DNA of 64,000 nt from Nautilus pompilius. Taxonomy: Eukaryota > Mollusca > Cephalopoda > Nautilida > Nautilidae. A program made the position numbers and the translations under genes. The notes below the pieces were generated by a model. That model searched no databases. It had not been told where the DNA came from and worked only from the letters and a program-made list of their open reading frames with translations. The stretch covers positions 34,033-98,032 of the forward strand of contig JACATO010001153.1 of assembly GCA_018389105.1 (NCBI GenBank), in the 5' to 3' direction. The first letter of the stretch is position 1. The number at the start of each line of letters is the position of its first letter. Shown one piece after another: positions 41,320 through 56,500 of the stretch.

Positions 41320-41538
41320 TTAAAAAATACGATGGAGAGGCTCTTTCTTGGTCTTAGGCTTTTTGCTTCGGCACTTTTTCTTTGGGGCTGCATACTTGGA
41401 TTCCAGGTTGGCAAGGAAGCTGTTCATCTCATCTTCACGTACAGCACACTTCTTCTGAATCAACGCTTTCACAGAGCTGTCGCAAGTGATGCCTAGCTGC
41501 TTTGACAGCTCCTCTGCTTCCTTAGCCTCTTGTTTTGC
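41320..41538 (-). CDS. DNAJC9: DNAJC9 exon 5, C-terminus
   Basis: The acceptor is TTTTTACAG. It encodes AKQEAKEAEELSKQLGI through EDEMNSFLANLESKYAAPKK, then a Lys/Arg-rich tail ending LHRIF and TAA at 41322-41320. Confidence 0.94.
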   Translation of the reverse strand, partial: AKQEAKEAEELSKQLGITCDSSVKALIQKKCAVREDEMNSFLANLESKYAAPKKKCRSKKPKTKKEPLHRIF

Positions 41539-44500
41539 CTGTAAAAATAAATCCTCATTAAGCATGTTAAACTATACAACTTGTTAACCTTCACCATGCA
41601 GATTCATCTTTTGCATCTACATTAAAACAGGTTTACAGAAATTTATTTAAAAAAAAAAAAAAAAACTAAATCAGAAAATGAACTTGTTAACCTGCCTGAG
41701 ATTATTCCAGAGGATTTATTGTGGATTATGTGCAAAATAAACTACTTTCTCAGTGGAAGTTGAAAGTAAACTGCATTTATCCCTCTCTACCTCCCCACCA
41801 CCAACCACTACTATTCTGACATACTAGAGATATTCAGATGAAATTAATCCTGATATGATTACAGTGATTCTATTTCAGCCAGGTTTCATTTAAACATCCA
41901 TTATACATTTATTTATTTATTTATTTGACAAACCCTTTAACCGACATTTTGCAACTCTGCTTTAAAAACAAGCTCGTTAGTAACTTTTGGCAAAAGTACA
42001 CTTTCCCCATTTAGATAAAACTGTTTCTATGGATAAGAGTCAGAAAACACACAAACAGAAATTAATACTACAAAAATTTAATTAGGCATATTTTAACCAT
42101 TAGCAGATCGTACACCGTTCAACATTTTAGATATTTTTCATTACTTTCTTCAAAAATGAGAAACTTCATAGTCACCTTTCTTTTTCGTGTCTTCTTCTTC
42201 CTGTTGCTCTCCGAAGAGAAGGCTGTGTAGTTTGGAAGCTCACCCTTCTTAATTTTCTGCAGGAGGATCTCTCTCAGTCTTTCCTCATCTTCAACAGTAG
42301 AACAGATGATACTGTTCATGATCAAATCCATATCTCCCTCATACTCTAAGTAGGCTACCTTTAAATCCTCCATTTCTTCAGCTGAACCTTGAAGGTAAGC
42401 AGACTGTTTATAAATCTTCAGTTCTAACAAGATATTATGATAGTATATATAGCATAGCCTCCCGCCTAGGTCTTTAAGAGGACTGTTAACTGGAAACCCG
42501 TATTATATATACTATTAAATAATATTACTACAAAGGGAAATCTGGCAGTTTAAGAAAATGAGGTGCAGTATGGCTCAGTCTTAGTAGAGTTTTAATAATC
42601 TAACATGATTAGTTTTATACATAGCATTAGTATTGAAAATTTTATAAGAAATGCAAAAACCAATGTTTAGCTAACAATTTCTTAATTATTAGAAGGCACA
42701 GCAGTCCAAGCAAGATGCCAGTTCATTAGTTAGTGTATTCCACACTGGTTTTAAATGCCCACCTCCAGAATAGAATGGAAGTACATGTCCATCTGGTAAC
42801 ATTGATTTATAAATTCAACAGTCAATTATCAAAAGTGCTCTTGACACTGAATCATAGATACAGACAAAAACCCTTTTATGATTTTGTGCATTTTCTCTGT
42901 TAGTTTCCTCACAAGTCAGCTTTGGTGAAATCTGACATTTTCAAAATCTTAATTTTTTTTTTACATTTCAAATATTTCCTACTAAAATGTTTAACATGGC
43001 TTATACAGGTTTCTGCTAGAATTGTAACAGCAACACACCCTGCACAAATATATATCATGGATGGCTTCAGCTTGTGTGCAAGTACTCTGATTTTACTTTT
43101 CCATATTTATAAATTATCCATTCAAAGATAGTAAAATAACTTCCTGCTTTTGAATATAATAAATCTTTTTGGATGAATTTTATTTCAAAAAGAATGAAGT
43201 TTAAATTTGAACTGATTTTGAATAGTGTCCCTTTGCTTTTCAAGAACAGTCGTTTTTCTCATCTTTGAAATTCGATCCTTTCATAAAAGTTATACCAATT
43301 TAAACAATCACATATGGGTACTGTGAATAAAGTTTTTTTTTTTTAAGAGATTGCATCAAATTTTCATTTACTATCATTCTTTTTATTCACATGTCTTTAA
43401 CTAGCTCTCTAGAAAATTTGTACTTCTTAACAAAGCATACATAACTCTCCATCTATAGGTCTCTTTAAATTAGTAATTCTTTTATGTTACATATCACCAT
43501 TAAATATTTTATCACCACATACATTTTTGTAGACACACAGGATCAACATTACGAGATAGCAGATATTGTGCACGTTTATATATCTGTAGAAGAGTTTCTC
43601 TTTTTGCTGAATCTATTAATAGTCCCATCAAATTATTGTATCATGCTTAATTGTTACTCTACTAAAGTAACCAATACAATACATTTTTATTTCAATCTCT
43701 TGACAGATTCCTCTCAGAAATTGTGGTTGCCTGTTTTATTTTATTTTATTCAACAATTTCTCACGTTAATAAATGAAAGCTCAACCAAATCTCCCTGAAA
43801 CACTTCAAATAAAAGTGATTCAAGAGCTGATGTCTGTAAATGAGGTATCTAAATATGTAAGGCATGCTGAGCCTGTTTTATTTGAATACTGTTAGGATAA
43901 CTGATGCAAGTTCCAAGATACCACTCCCAAAAGCGTCAGAGTTTGACACAATGACACAGCATTATGTTGGGATTTTGAGAAAGCAATTTACATATCCACC
44001 TAATAACTCTTGTTTTGGCCCCAAAATACATCTTCCTACTGAGAATGAATTGTTTAAAGCAAATCATGAAGTTCATACCAACAAACATCCATTTTGAATT
44101 GCCCCAGAATGCAGTGCAAGTCTCACTACATTACATTGCTAAATTCTATCCAATCAGAATGATTGATTTGTATAGCAACACATGGGTAAGATATTTCACA
44201 TGCACTCAGCTTTTTTACATTACTCATAACAGATCATTCACAATGCTTTTAAAATGAAAATCTCTGTAACTGATATTTAATTTTGCAAAACAAGAATAGA
44301 AAAAAACCAATATTCCACTGTTGGTCCAGCATCAACTGATTCATTATAAATGCACAAATCAACTCATCTGACTCCAAATGGATCAAATTCATAGCACAAA
44401 CAGTTACTCAGGGTAGAGAAAAATGTATGCTCATGTATGCAAATTCATTAATAAGTATGACAAAATACTTAAGCAAGTTTGGCACCACAGAGAACCTAAG

Positions 44501-47500
44501 TTATGTTGATGCCAAGTAATGGTAATACAACAAGTGTATAGACAAATTTAATAATGTAGTTGCAAAATTATACCTAATAAAAGATGTGCTGTATTTAAAA
44601 ACCCACCAACATTAGTTGGCTAACATAAGAGTTTTCATGGTAATTTAACTAGTTAGCTTTATTTTATATCTTTAATTCTGCTCAAGCTATGCAATGCAAC
44701 CACATCATTTTTTTAAACATTTTTTCAAGTGGCTTTTAAGTACTATTAGTTAGTATATGTAATAAGAGGGTCTTTAAAATTGAGGCTGGTGGCTGGAAAC
44801 CTGCATTACATGTACTATTTGATATCTATTTAGTCAACTTACAATTTCTCCCCCACTCATACAGCTTCTATGTAAACTGGTAAGTTCAATAAGCCTATCT
44901 GTTTCAAAGAATTTTTATTTTAAATAGAAATTAGCACATAAGCAAAGTAAAGGTTTCATTATCCTTAAGGAGTACATAGCTTTTAGTATGAAGACTGGTT
45001 TAAGTTTACATAGATGAAAATCTTAACATAATCTACTTGATAATTGGACTGTTAAAGCCAAAGTTCAATTCCCATGGAGACTGGCTCCATGGCATAGTTT
45101 CTTCTCCATATTCTTCACAAGCCAGGCCACATGGATTTCCCCCTACAGCTAAAAAGGAAGACTTCTAGTAGGAATTTTTTCCGTGTCACCCATTCTGCAT
45201 AACTACAGAAATGCTGCAGCAGAACTCAGAAGCTCAATGGATGAGTTGCTATAGGATAGAGGGTTTGGGAAATTGCCAATACCTGATATTTAGAGAGTAT
45301 CCAAATACAAATATCTACTGCAGGAGTAGATGTTATTTATACAGGAGGGGTTAAAAAATTTTTTTTCATTGTAAAATCTTTAATTTTAATGAAAATCCAA
45401 TTTTCACAACACTCATTCAGATAGAAGTTTTTCCTTCAGTCACTTCAATGACCATTTCTTTCTTTGTTTTTTTTTTCTCTTCAAGGCATTACCTCAAAAC
45501 TTTTAGACCTCTAGCAGAGCCACAAGAGGTTATATATCAGAACCATTTTAATTTAGACAAAAGTTACCTCCCTTGGAACATGCAATCCTCTGAAAGGAAA
45601 TTGACCCAAACAACAGTTAATGATCACACCATTTTACTTAAATTATACACCGTAAAAATTTAGCTGATGCTTTCATTTTCTTTACTAACATGGCAATTTC
45701 CTGCTTCATCTCTATTTAGGAGTACTGTGAGAATGCAAACAGCTGCTTACTCTTTCTCTTCCATGCCAACCTTTACTGGTATCCAACTCAAAAAAGCTAA
45801 AACGTATCAAATATAAGGATTTGCCAGCATCCAAATCAGACATTTAGCCATTAATTAATAGCAAAAGCTGACAGATGAAACAAATTTAACAATAACTTTA
45901 AAAGAACTTTCATTAAAGAATTTTCCCTGCAAATAAATAAGTAAAACTTATATCAGACAACAAATCTAAGGAGTAAAAGTGCCAAAGGTTCAATGTCTAT
46001 GATTAGTGGACAATTGAAAATTTACCATACAATTGTGAAATTTGAAAAGAAAATAACTGACAGTTGTACGGCTTTTGTAAATTGTAAATTTTTTTTTTTT
46101 TTTAAATTAAAATTTTTTTCAAGTATACTGTAAATCCATCCAGTGTTGCTAGTTCTGTTTACCTTTATATTTCTGTTCGTATTCTTTTATATCTTCCACT
46201 GAGATCTTGTTGTACAGAAGACGCCAATAAGTGTACCAGTCTTTGTTCGCATACATACAGGAGTCATCAACTGTACCTATAAAAAAAAAAAAAATTTATG
46301 AGAGAAATAATTGTGTTTTTCAAATATTTTAAGTAGATTCCTGTTTTCAATTGAGAAAAATTAATTATCTGAGAACAAATATATCGAAATCTTCAAAATA
46401 TATTCCAAGCAACTTGGGTGCTAGAATTTTCAGCCATTTTCTGACAATTCAGAGTCACATTTTCTAACCATAAGTAGACAAACCACTTAATGAAAATAAA
46501 ATTCCATGCTACCATCTTGCAGCATCATGAAAAAAATTACTTCTTAAATTACTACGCAAATTCTAATGCTTTCTTAAATCATATTTTTGGTTTGAATTTA
46601 TTATTCTGGCACACATTTCTACAACTTTGAGTTTTCTAATTAAAAAAACTTTCCATACTGAGTTGTCTCCCATACCATACAAATAATCCGCCCTTAAAAA
46701 AAAAAACAACAACTTTGCTGGGAAAAAGAGATTAGCAACTCTCTGCTCAGTTGTATTGAACATTTGTCTCTCTCAAATATTTTTCAAAAAAATTACACAA
46801 TGACACAGATGGGATCCTGTGTTTAGTAAGAATGATGATGATGATACTAGTATCCATAAATATCTATATGCATTTTCTTGCAGAAAGTTCTAAAAGCTGA
46901 TTGTGACAACTTAGTAAGAGAAGCAGCAGCTCCCAACTAAATATGGCCAGCTGTGGGGGTTCTGCTAAGTGATCAGTAATGATATAAAAGAGGCAAGCAG
47001 ACAAAATCAAAAATGCCAATTTGTTTAGTTGCCTGGCTGCCCACTTCTGGAATTTGCATAGAAGCATACATAGTGAAAATAAATACATTTTTTAATGTGA
47101 GCAATCTTGATTAACTCTGTGCTCACTGATTTTCATTGCAATATTGTCAATGAGGTATCACATTTTAATTAGCCAGCTGTTTATTGCTAAGTGAGAATGA
47201 TATATGCAAATGGTGTATACCAGCTTTCAGCTCCAAATGTGTTAACTAAGCCAATTGTAGCCACCCCTTTTCCCTAAACTATAATGGCAATGCACTAATA
47301 TTAAAATTAGATAAACATATCCCTGCTGCTTCAAATCACTTCACCATTCAAAGACCCTCATTATCCAAAATTATTATTCAACTGTTTCAAGAACCTTTCA
47401 AATCATTTCTAGCTATCTAAATAATCAAAATTCCCCCTCTTTTCTCTCATGCACAATAAAGGCAACCAGCGAAAGAAATTCCAAACTAGATAAATTAACA

Positions 47501-50500
47501 GAACTCTTCCCTTTCTACTTGTTGATAGAAGTGATGCAGGCTCGAAGGAGCCCACTCAACCCAACACCAAACCCTGACACTTGAAAATTAATTGTGGAGA
47601 CCAAAGTGCAGCCCTGAAAAGGTTTTTCAGACTTCCTGTTTGATATTCTCAGCAGGGGTGGTAATTTGGCGGATTGCACAAGCAGTCAGACTCAGCAGCC
47701 TCTCATTTGTTTAACAAGTCCTTTCAGCACGCACACATACTGAGTGACATAATGTGCAACAATGAATGAATATGGACAAAATTAATGAATCTCTGAAGAG
47801 CATGCTGAATGCAAAACCGCCACGCTTCATTTCTTGGACATCTGCTGGGTAATCGCACACCCTCCCAGCATAGTCACTGGCCATGGTTCACAGGTCATGA
47901 CAGGTAATAAATTGATCACTGCGTGGAAATTATCGAAAGTTATCCTCCACTGTCAAGTCAGTAGAGACCTTATATACTTAGCAAATTAACCTCAATTGCT
48001 GTGTCAGGTCCCTCGTGAGCAAAAGAGACTAGTGTATGCCAAATTCCTACAATGCGTAATCACTGGTGAAAGATAGAAAAAAAAATAGTAGTAGTATAAT
48101 GAAGCCTTGCCATGCATGTAAAATATCATAAAATATTTTATGATATTAAATAGTTTGCCAAATAAAAATAAAATAAATGGAATATTTTTATTCTCTGTTT
48201 ACCTCATTTATAATTAAAAACAAGTTAAATCAAAAATAAAACTTCACCAAGCTTGCATATTGATAGTTGAAAGACTCGGAACAATAAGAGATCCATACAC
48301 AAGACTTCAAATGCAATTGTACAAATCTGAGAATGGAAGTGACAAGCTCAGGGTTGATTGGCCAAACCATTATTTTACTAATTGCTGACAATAAGAGATC
48401 CATACACAAGACTTCAAATGGAATTGTACAAATCTGAGAATGGAAGTGACAAGCTCAGGGTTGATTGGCCAAACCATTATTTTACTAATTGCTGACAACT
48501 ATTTCTTGCAATCTTTACTTGCATTAACAGCTAAGCAATGAACCCAATTCATGATGGTCTTTAAGAAATGCAAAATGGCCGACTTAATGGAAGGTAATCA
48601 ACAAAACCACTAGAACTGTCTGTGTAAAAAAATCTTATTTTACTTGGCTTCTTTTTAAAAACAAAGGAATGCTAGAAATAATTAATCTCAAACGGTTAAG
48701 AAAATATATAAAATCACAGAAATATTGGTGTCAATACAGGACCGCTGTTCATCCATATCTAGCGTATCCACAGCAGGCATAAAATCCAATCTAAAGAAAC
48801 ACAAACATCTAGATTTAACAATTTATTGACTCAGTTTTAGCACTAAAATTACTAATCACAAACTATCAAATGCATGTAAAAATTAAATCCTTTTTTTTTT
48901 TTTTTTTGAGGTATTGCAATGAGGAGAAAATGTCTCAACCTAAACAAATACCACACCCTGTACAACTGTGACACACAAAAGCTGTTTCTGGTCTTTTTGA
49001 TGACCCACACATTTCATCAGTATCAAAGTTTAACCTCAGCGAAATTACCAACGATAGATAACTTATTACAAAAACAAGGAGGTTTTAGTTCACTTTTAAA
49101 TTCTCTCACATTAGCGAAAGGTGCAAAAACACCCTGAAAGAATTTCTAGAATTGAGAGAATTTGACTGTATAGGCAAAAAAAAAATTTTGTTTTTAAAAA
49201 TTAGTGATGTAATGGAATAAATCTATTGGTGATTACTTATAGTAACTGGACAATTAGTTCAGGAGACTACCTAGTTTGTTCTGTGTAGCTACTAAGTGAC
49301 AATTTCTAAACTAGCTAAACCATCTACAAACCTTGACGTTGATAAATATTTCTTCAGAAACGCAGTAGTCGGACTTCGATGCAAGACATTAAACTGTATT
49401 TTTTTGTATCTTCAGCATCTAATTTCTTTCCATTTGCTTTTCTTTCTTTATCACAAAAATAGTTTGTAAATTTAGTTAGATGTCCAAAGTAAAGAAATAA
49501 TCCCTAACATAAAATATCATTTCATGCTTAGCACAGATATAAAACAACAACATTAAATCTGTCTTATTTCAGATTTATAAAATTAAATCCCTACCAATTT
49601 TTAATGCTATGAAGTCCAGGATTAGAATAAAATCCTCTAATCACATGAATCTTATCATAATGCAGTTTTAAAAAAAGTTAATTCTAATAGTTTTTGGTAA
49701 TTTTTGTTTACATTTGAGACATTAACTCGCTGCATCAAGATAATCAACTTTATAACCAGCAGAATATTACAATTTAAAACAAAGTATTAAAAATAAGAGA
49801 CCATTTAAAAATTTATGCACAATGGTTTCCAAAATATACATCTTTTTAAGACAAACCAATCAAAAATTGATTTCCCAATTCCATTTTTACAGAATATTTC
49901 AGAAGCTATTTTAATTGCTCTTTTTTAGAAAAAAAAAAAAATAATAACCTGTTATTTTTATAATACTATTTTTAAATTGTAATATTGTGTATAAGTTAGA
50001 TAACTTGATGTGGTTTTGATAAATTTAAGTTAATATCTATTAAATGCTGATAAAGAAATTATCCACAACATTTGTCAAATAGTCACCTTTTTTATTACAT
50101 TAAGAAAGATATTTAAATTTATTTTCCTGAAAGAGATGACAGGAACCTTAAATATTCACTGGGTTTAATCAGATAATATGCTTTAAAGGAAAAAAACACG
50201 TTAAATGTTTCAAGTAATTACTTTGATTCTATAATCTAAGTGTTCAAATCCACTTCCTGCAATAAATCCATCTACTGGGCAAGTCAGCCTATCTAAAAAG
50301 TCTTAGTTTTATTATATATATAATGTAACTATTACAAAATATTTTGCTACATCATAACTGAAAAGAGTTTTTTTTAAAGCAGTTCTGGATACCGTATAGA
50401 GGGGGTTGGGGTTTTTTAAATAGCTTTTCTAAAAAATATCACAAGGAAAGGTACACACAGAAATACAGTCTTCAGAAACTCTTAGTCCATACTGTGGAGA

Positions 50501-53500
50501 GCTAAGAGAGACATGACTCTACTAAATAAGAACTTTTCTTTTTTTAATTTTCCCCTTATTTAGGATAAGAAATTACATAAATTACTTAAAATACTTGTGT
50601 ACAGTGAATTAGCATTTTGTATTTAACATCAAACTGATTAAGCTGGGGGGACAAGATTTTTTGCCTTAAAAGAATAGATGCTTTAATATCGATCTCCTGA
50701 CACAAAATGCTGACTGTGACTCTAAACAAATTTATACACTCCAATAAAATTATGAGATTCAAAACCTAGAAGCAATATACATAACTGGTGTTTTTTGTAT
50801 ATTAACAAAATAAAATTAATTTTTTACTGTTTTAATCAGTGACATACCCAAGAGTGAAAGGTTTGAAATTCGTGTGTTTGAATACAGTACTGTTAATTGT
50901 ACAATGTACATTTAAATATTCAGAACAATTTTAATTTTTCAATCCAGTGTTGAGCAAACCTGAAATATTTTCTTCCTTATCATCTCAATGCAAATGACAG
51001 AAACTGAAGTAGGATCTACCATCTTTTAGATTTAATTAAACCAACTGGCCAACCAATGGTAGATTAATGGACTGATGGCTGAGGGCACAAGTTCTTCATC
51101 AGCCAACCAAGTGGATTTCCTTCCACATCTAAAAATGAAGAATTCTATTAGTTTTCTGAGTATGCATGGTAGAAGTTCCACAGGTGTTCCTGCTCACTTC
51201 TGTAAGATGTAAAACCTCAAAAGTCGGCACAAGTCTGACAAGATTAAACCAATCTACTGTTTCCTCTTAGATTTGTAGAATTTGTTCGCATGCAAAAAAG
51301 TTGTACAGAAACTAAGATCTATCCCTCTATCCATTACATTTTATCCATTCAGAAATTTACTCCAAAAGATTGGTTTGATTTTTGTAGTCGCTCACTATGC
51401 TGAGTGCTGCTCACTGCTCAGTAGTGTCTCTCGGGGAGTTTAACTCTTCCATGCTGACCAGAGGAAAATGTGTAGTACACCACTATTACCTGGTGAAACA
51501 AGTCAATATCCTGACATGTTTGAAACCACTGGTTAAACAAGCAAGCCTAAAACCAGTTCAACACACTGCTTTAAAAAATAAACTATTAATTAATGTTGGA
51601 TTCTAGCAACAACAACAAAAATGAAAACTTTGTATATAAAGTTGTTACGTTCAGTTTTAAAAATAAAAAAACAAAAAATTTTAATATTGTTTTTCCCTTC
51701 ATCCCAAGACGCCACACAGTCAGCAACAGATGCACACCTACTACCTACTAGTTTGTTTTTTTTTAGGAAAATTCACACTGCATTAGCTAATAGGTTTCCT
51801 CCTGAAAACTCATACGCAATTCGGGAATATGGAGTAGAAACTTTACCACCATATAAGTAGCACGAGTGAGCTTCCCATGATAAAATGCTCGTTCCATTAA
51901 ACATAGATGTTAGATAAACGTTGGCTACATTTACTCGTCATTCTGGGGTTGTTGATAAACTCTCACACTCAGGCAGACAGTAAGTTTGACAGGGTGGGAA
52001 TGAAAGTCAGTCAAGTGGGCTATGTCAAACAGTATCTGTTAGAGGTGACAGGCTAAGCAGATCAATGCAAGGAAGACTGCTTTCTGCAACTAATATGAGA
52101 CTTTAAGAGCATTAAAAAAAAATAATAAAGAAATTAAATAAAATGCTGGTATTTTTTTTTTACTTTTAGCAGTGACACTAAAAGATTAATTATATGGTTC
52201 ATGTTTTTAAAAAAGAAACATCCATTTAAAGGACTATTTATTTGTTAGCTTGAACAAGCTCTGATGTGAAATAGTACATTTTCTTTTCCTGGCTGATTCC
52301 AGGGATGTCAACAACCACAATATCCCAATCTGCTCAATGGACACTGACTGCATGTGAAATGCAATAGAGAAAAAAAAAAAATTTTAAATAGTACAAACTG
52401 TATAAGAGGGTAAAATATACCTAAAACATTAAAAATTAGTCTCGTGAAAGTGTAACCAAGAGAGTCACAACACGTTACGCCTGTAACATAGGAAATCAGC
52501 CTCCTTGTGTGTAGGGCAGTAGGTGGTGACTCCGTAAAGAAATTTAGCACATTTCAACAAAAGCAGAGATGACAAGAAATGGCTCAAAATTAAATAAATA
52601 TACTCAAAAATACTCTTTTTGCAATATTAATGCTTGAAACAAGTATGACGGCATAAAAAGGTATAGTGTATAGTAGTGTTCAAAATCTCTCTAGAAAAAA
52701 TAAATGAAGCGATTTATTTTATTCCCCCTTTTAAAATAAAAACTCAAAACTGCTCACTAAAATTTTACATAATACCGTTTCTTAAACTTGGTAACCCACT
52801 AATTTAGTCACCAAACTTACAAAAAGTCTAAACAAGGCTTTGTTTGTTTTACCTGTTTTTTCAGTTGCTGAGTAACATAACAGTTGACAGTTTCTCTGGA
52901 AAAACTTAATGAATAGGTTTATCACAGTGATGAGCAACCTTTTCTGGATGCAGGCCACAAGTGAACTTTGTAGGCTTCTGGCGGGCCACATGCATTTTTT
53001 CTTACGGAGTTGCAGGCTTTAAGCCTGGTGAGTACCAGCATACTCCATAACCACCCATTTTATGACACACAAAGGTTATTTTTATACCAAAATAAAAGAA
53101 ACTATGACGATTTTTATTCATACTACTTTTTAAGCAGCTTAATGTGACACTTGACACTCTTTTTCTTTCATAAGTCTTTCTATGTCTGGCTCGATCTGAG
53201 ACGTTGCGATGCGCAAGGAGCTTTCCATGTGTTCGCCTCCCAGCCGATTTCAACGCTTGTTTTTCAGCACCTGCATTTTTGAAAAAAATTGCTCACAGAT
53301 GTAAGTGCTGCCGAACAAGCTTACCATCTTCAAAGCATGGTTTGACAATTCGGCGAAACTCTTCCTTGGTAGGCAGAGCATGTAAAGGTCAAGGAGCGGC
53401 ACATCAAGGAATTTTGCTCTTAGTTCAGTGCTACACTGAAGATCAAGAAGCTCCATTTGAAGCTCTGGAGGTGCACTTTCAGCACTGACATCGAAAGGAA

Positions 53501-56500
53501 TGGAAAAGATGTTGAAGGTGTCCTCGCATCTTCTGAAATCTTGAAAATGGAAGTGAAATTTATCTTTGAGTTGCCAAACCTCTTTTGCATATTTTGCAGA
53601 ATCATCTGGATTCTCCTTCCTCAACATTTCAAAATGAACAAGATTGTTGGAGTGAAGTTGTGATTCCCACAGCAACAACTTGGATTCAAACACCTTGATC
53701 TTGTCAAACATGTTGTGGATGAGCTGATCCTTTCCTGGGAGCCTCAGATTCAGTTCATTGAGATGCTGAGGAAGGTTGATCAATAACACAAAATCACACA
53801 TCCACTCATGATTGCCAAATTTCCTTCACTGGCTTCCCCTTCATATCTAAGAGGAGTTCAATTTCTTCCTTCAAATCATAAACTCACTTAAGCATCTGAC
53901 CACGGCTTAGCCATCGCACTTCAGCATAATAAACAACATCTCCATAATCAGATACCATGTCACTCAGCAACTCTCTGAATTGGCAATGATTCAATCCATT
54001 TGATATGATGATATTCACAAGCTTCACAATAACTGCAACAACATTTTCCATCCCCAGAGATTTTGCACATAAGTGCTCTTGATGCAACAAACAGTGACAC
54101 AAAATTAACTCACGACCAGTCAGAGCCCTAGCTTCTTGAGAGATAAGTTGTCAAGCCGTTGTTTTTTCCAACCACTGATGGGTGATGGGAACCCATCAGT
54201 TGCGATGTCACTCAGCCTCTCTAAAGGTAGCCCCAACCGCTTCAGTACTTTCATCAACTCTTCTTTCAAATCTGCACCGGTTGTTGTGCCCATCATTCCC
54301 ACCATACCCACTAACTCCCCAGTTATATTAAATTCAGCATCAATGCCTCGAATGAAGACATCCAGTTGAGCTGCATGAGACACATCAGTGCTCTCGTCCA
54401 ATGCTGTGGAAAACCAGTTGAAATTTGATGCTCTGCATTTCAGGATGTCTTCAATGTTCTTTGACATGTCATCAACCCTCCTACCCACAGTAAACCTTGA
54501 CAGGCTAATTTTTTAAATAATAGCCTTCTTCTCAGGAAATGCTACATCAGCCACAACTACAAGGCATTCCTTCACCATTTCGCCATAACCAAAGGGCTTC
54601 ATACATTTTGCCAGGATTTTGGAGACCAAATAACCAGCACGCACCGAAATGTCTGCTTCAGCAGTGGCTTTCTTGAAGAGATTTTGTTGGCCATCAAGAC
54701 GTTTTTCAAATTCCCACATCTGGCCCTGAAGGGTACCGTATTTTGATGCATGCTTTGTACCATAATGTCTCCTGACATTATAGTCTTTAAGGACAGCCAC
54801 AGATTCATTGAAAATTAAGCATACTGCTGTCTCTTTAACACTGGTGAAGAAACACTCTGAGGTCCACCTATCGCTGAATTTGCATGGTTCATCCTCTACT
54901 TTTCACTTTTTCTTCTCTGAGGCCATGTCTGATGGTCTGAAAAATCCCGACATGTGCAAACGAATTTGCTACACGTGATGATACACCCTATCGTCACTCT
55001 CCTAGCTGCGGAAACGTGACATGTTGCTGGTTGCTGGTGCCCAAGTTGGTCTAGAGCTGAGCTGGCTAGTGTGCATCCAGCCTGAGTCCCTGTCTAGTCC
55101 TTGCCGCGTGCTACCCACAGGTCTTGAGGTCTGAGTCTTTTAGCTGCCAGTGTAGCAATTTCAGATTACCTCCACTTCATCTTATCCCCCCGGTAGCTTC
55201 ATTCAAATCGCGTTCAGATTACTGGGAGGTAGGATGAAATCGATTTCAAATTACAGGTGGGGTGGGGGGGTAACTTGAAATGAGGGGCAGCTTGAAGTCG
55301 TTACACCGGCCCCAATGGCATGAATGCGGCTCAATTGCATCAGTCCTAGTGTGGTAACAGTTAGAGTTCCAGCTCCCGTCGCCAGCGTGTATTGTCCGCA
55401 CTTCCATCAGGAGGGCAGAGCGACAAGGAGCAGCAGGGGGCCTGCGATGCAAACGGGAGTACCTGCCATGAGAAACAAGCCTGTGGGCGGCATGTGGCTA
55501 TACGGTCACCTGGTGAAAAAACAGGAAAATAAAATTACTTTGCCAAAGCCCCATGGGCCGCATATTAGGATGCCGGGGGTTGCTCATGACTGGTTTATCA
55601 TTTCAGAACCAACTTAAGCAGCCATTCCTTTTAAAAAGTCATTTACTTTTGAGTGCATTTTCTACAAGATTATCCAGCATCAGTACTTATTTTTTAAACA
55701 ATTTAAATGAGATTATAGCATTGCTCAACATTAAAAACAAACTAAGTACTACAATGTCTCAGCTCTGAAATGACTGCCACTAGATATGGTTAATATTGCT
55801 TATAAAGAGCATTTACAGAAATCAGAAAAGATGAAGCCAGAACACACATCTCTCTCAGCTGGTAAAGTGATGCATCTATTGTTGAAACAGAAATGATAGC
55901 AATTTATATAGCACATGCAAGAAAATGAAACAGTCAACTCTGCTTTTAGAAAGCAATCTTCCTACCACCAAATTGTTCTTATAGTCATATGGTCCATCTG
56001 GATATTACCACCACCTCATGGTAAAATCCTCAAGTGGAGAATCTTCAAGAGGTACCTAGCCAGAAAACTGTAATAGACAAAACAGCCCTTCCACATGGCC
56101 TTAGTAAAATACTGAAGTCACCTGCTGCCTTAAAATAAATAAAGATCAGAAACTATTCAGAATGAATCAACTCAAACAAAAGCTTCATTCTCTTTAAACA
56201 CTGAATTAATACCATCATTCTTAATTTCAAGGCAAGGCCTGGTCACTTTCCAGTCCTGACATCTTTCATCAGCCCCAATTCTCAAGCATTATCCACTTAA
56301 GAGATGTTCACTAAAAGATAAAACCATTAATCAAAGGTACTAAATCCTATAGAGAGATTGTGAGAAGAGTTTTCAGTCAATGATTCAACAGAATTCTTAT
56401 TCCACTTCTTACATTTTCTATCCAATAAGCTGAGATACAAACACCCACACTTGTTAAGTTCTGTGCTGTATTTCTTTGAAGATACCACCCATCTTATTTT

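Noticed and set aside
45448..45663. + strand frame after a T-rich, acceptor-like CTCTTCAAG
   Set aside because: It is antisense to DNAJC9 intron 3, unrecognised, and has no partner exon.
53204..53488. + strand frames over the hAT element
   Set aside because: They are antisense shadows of the transposase.
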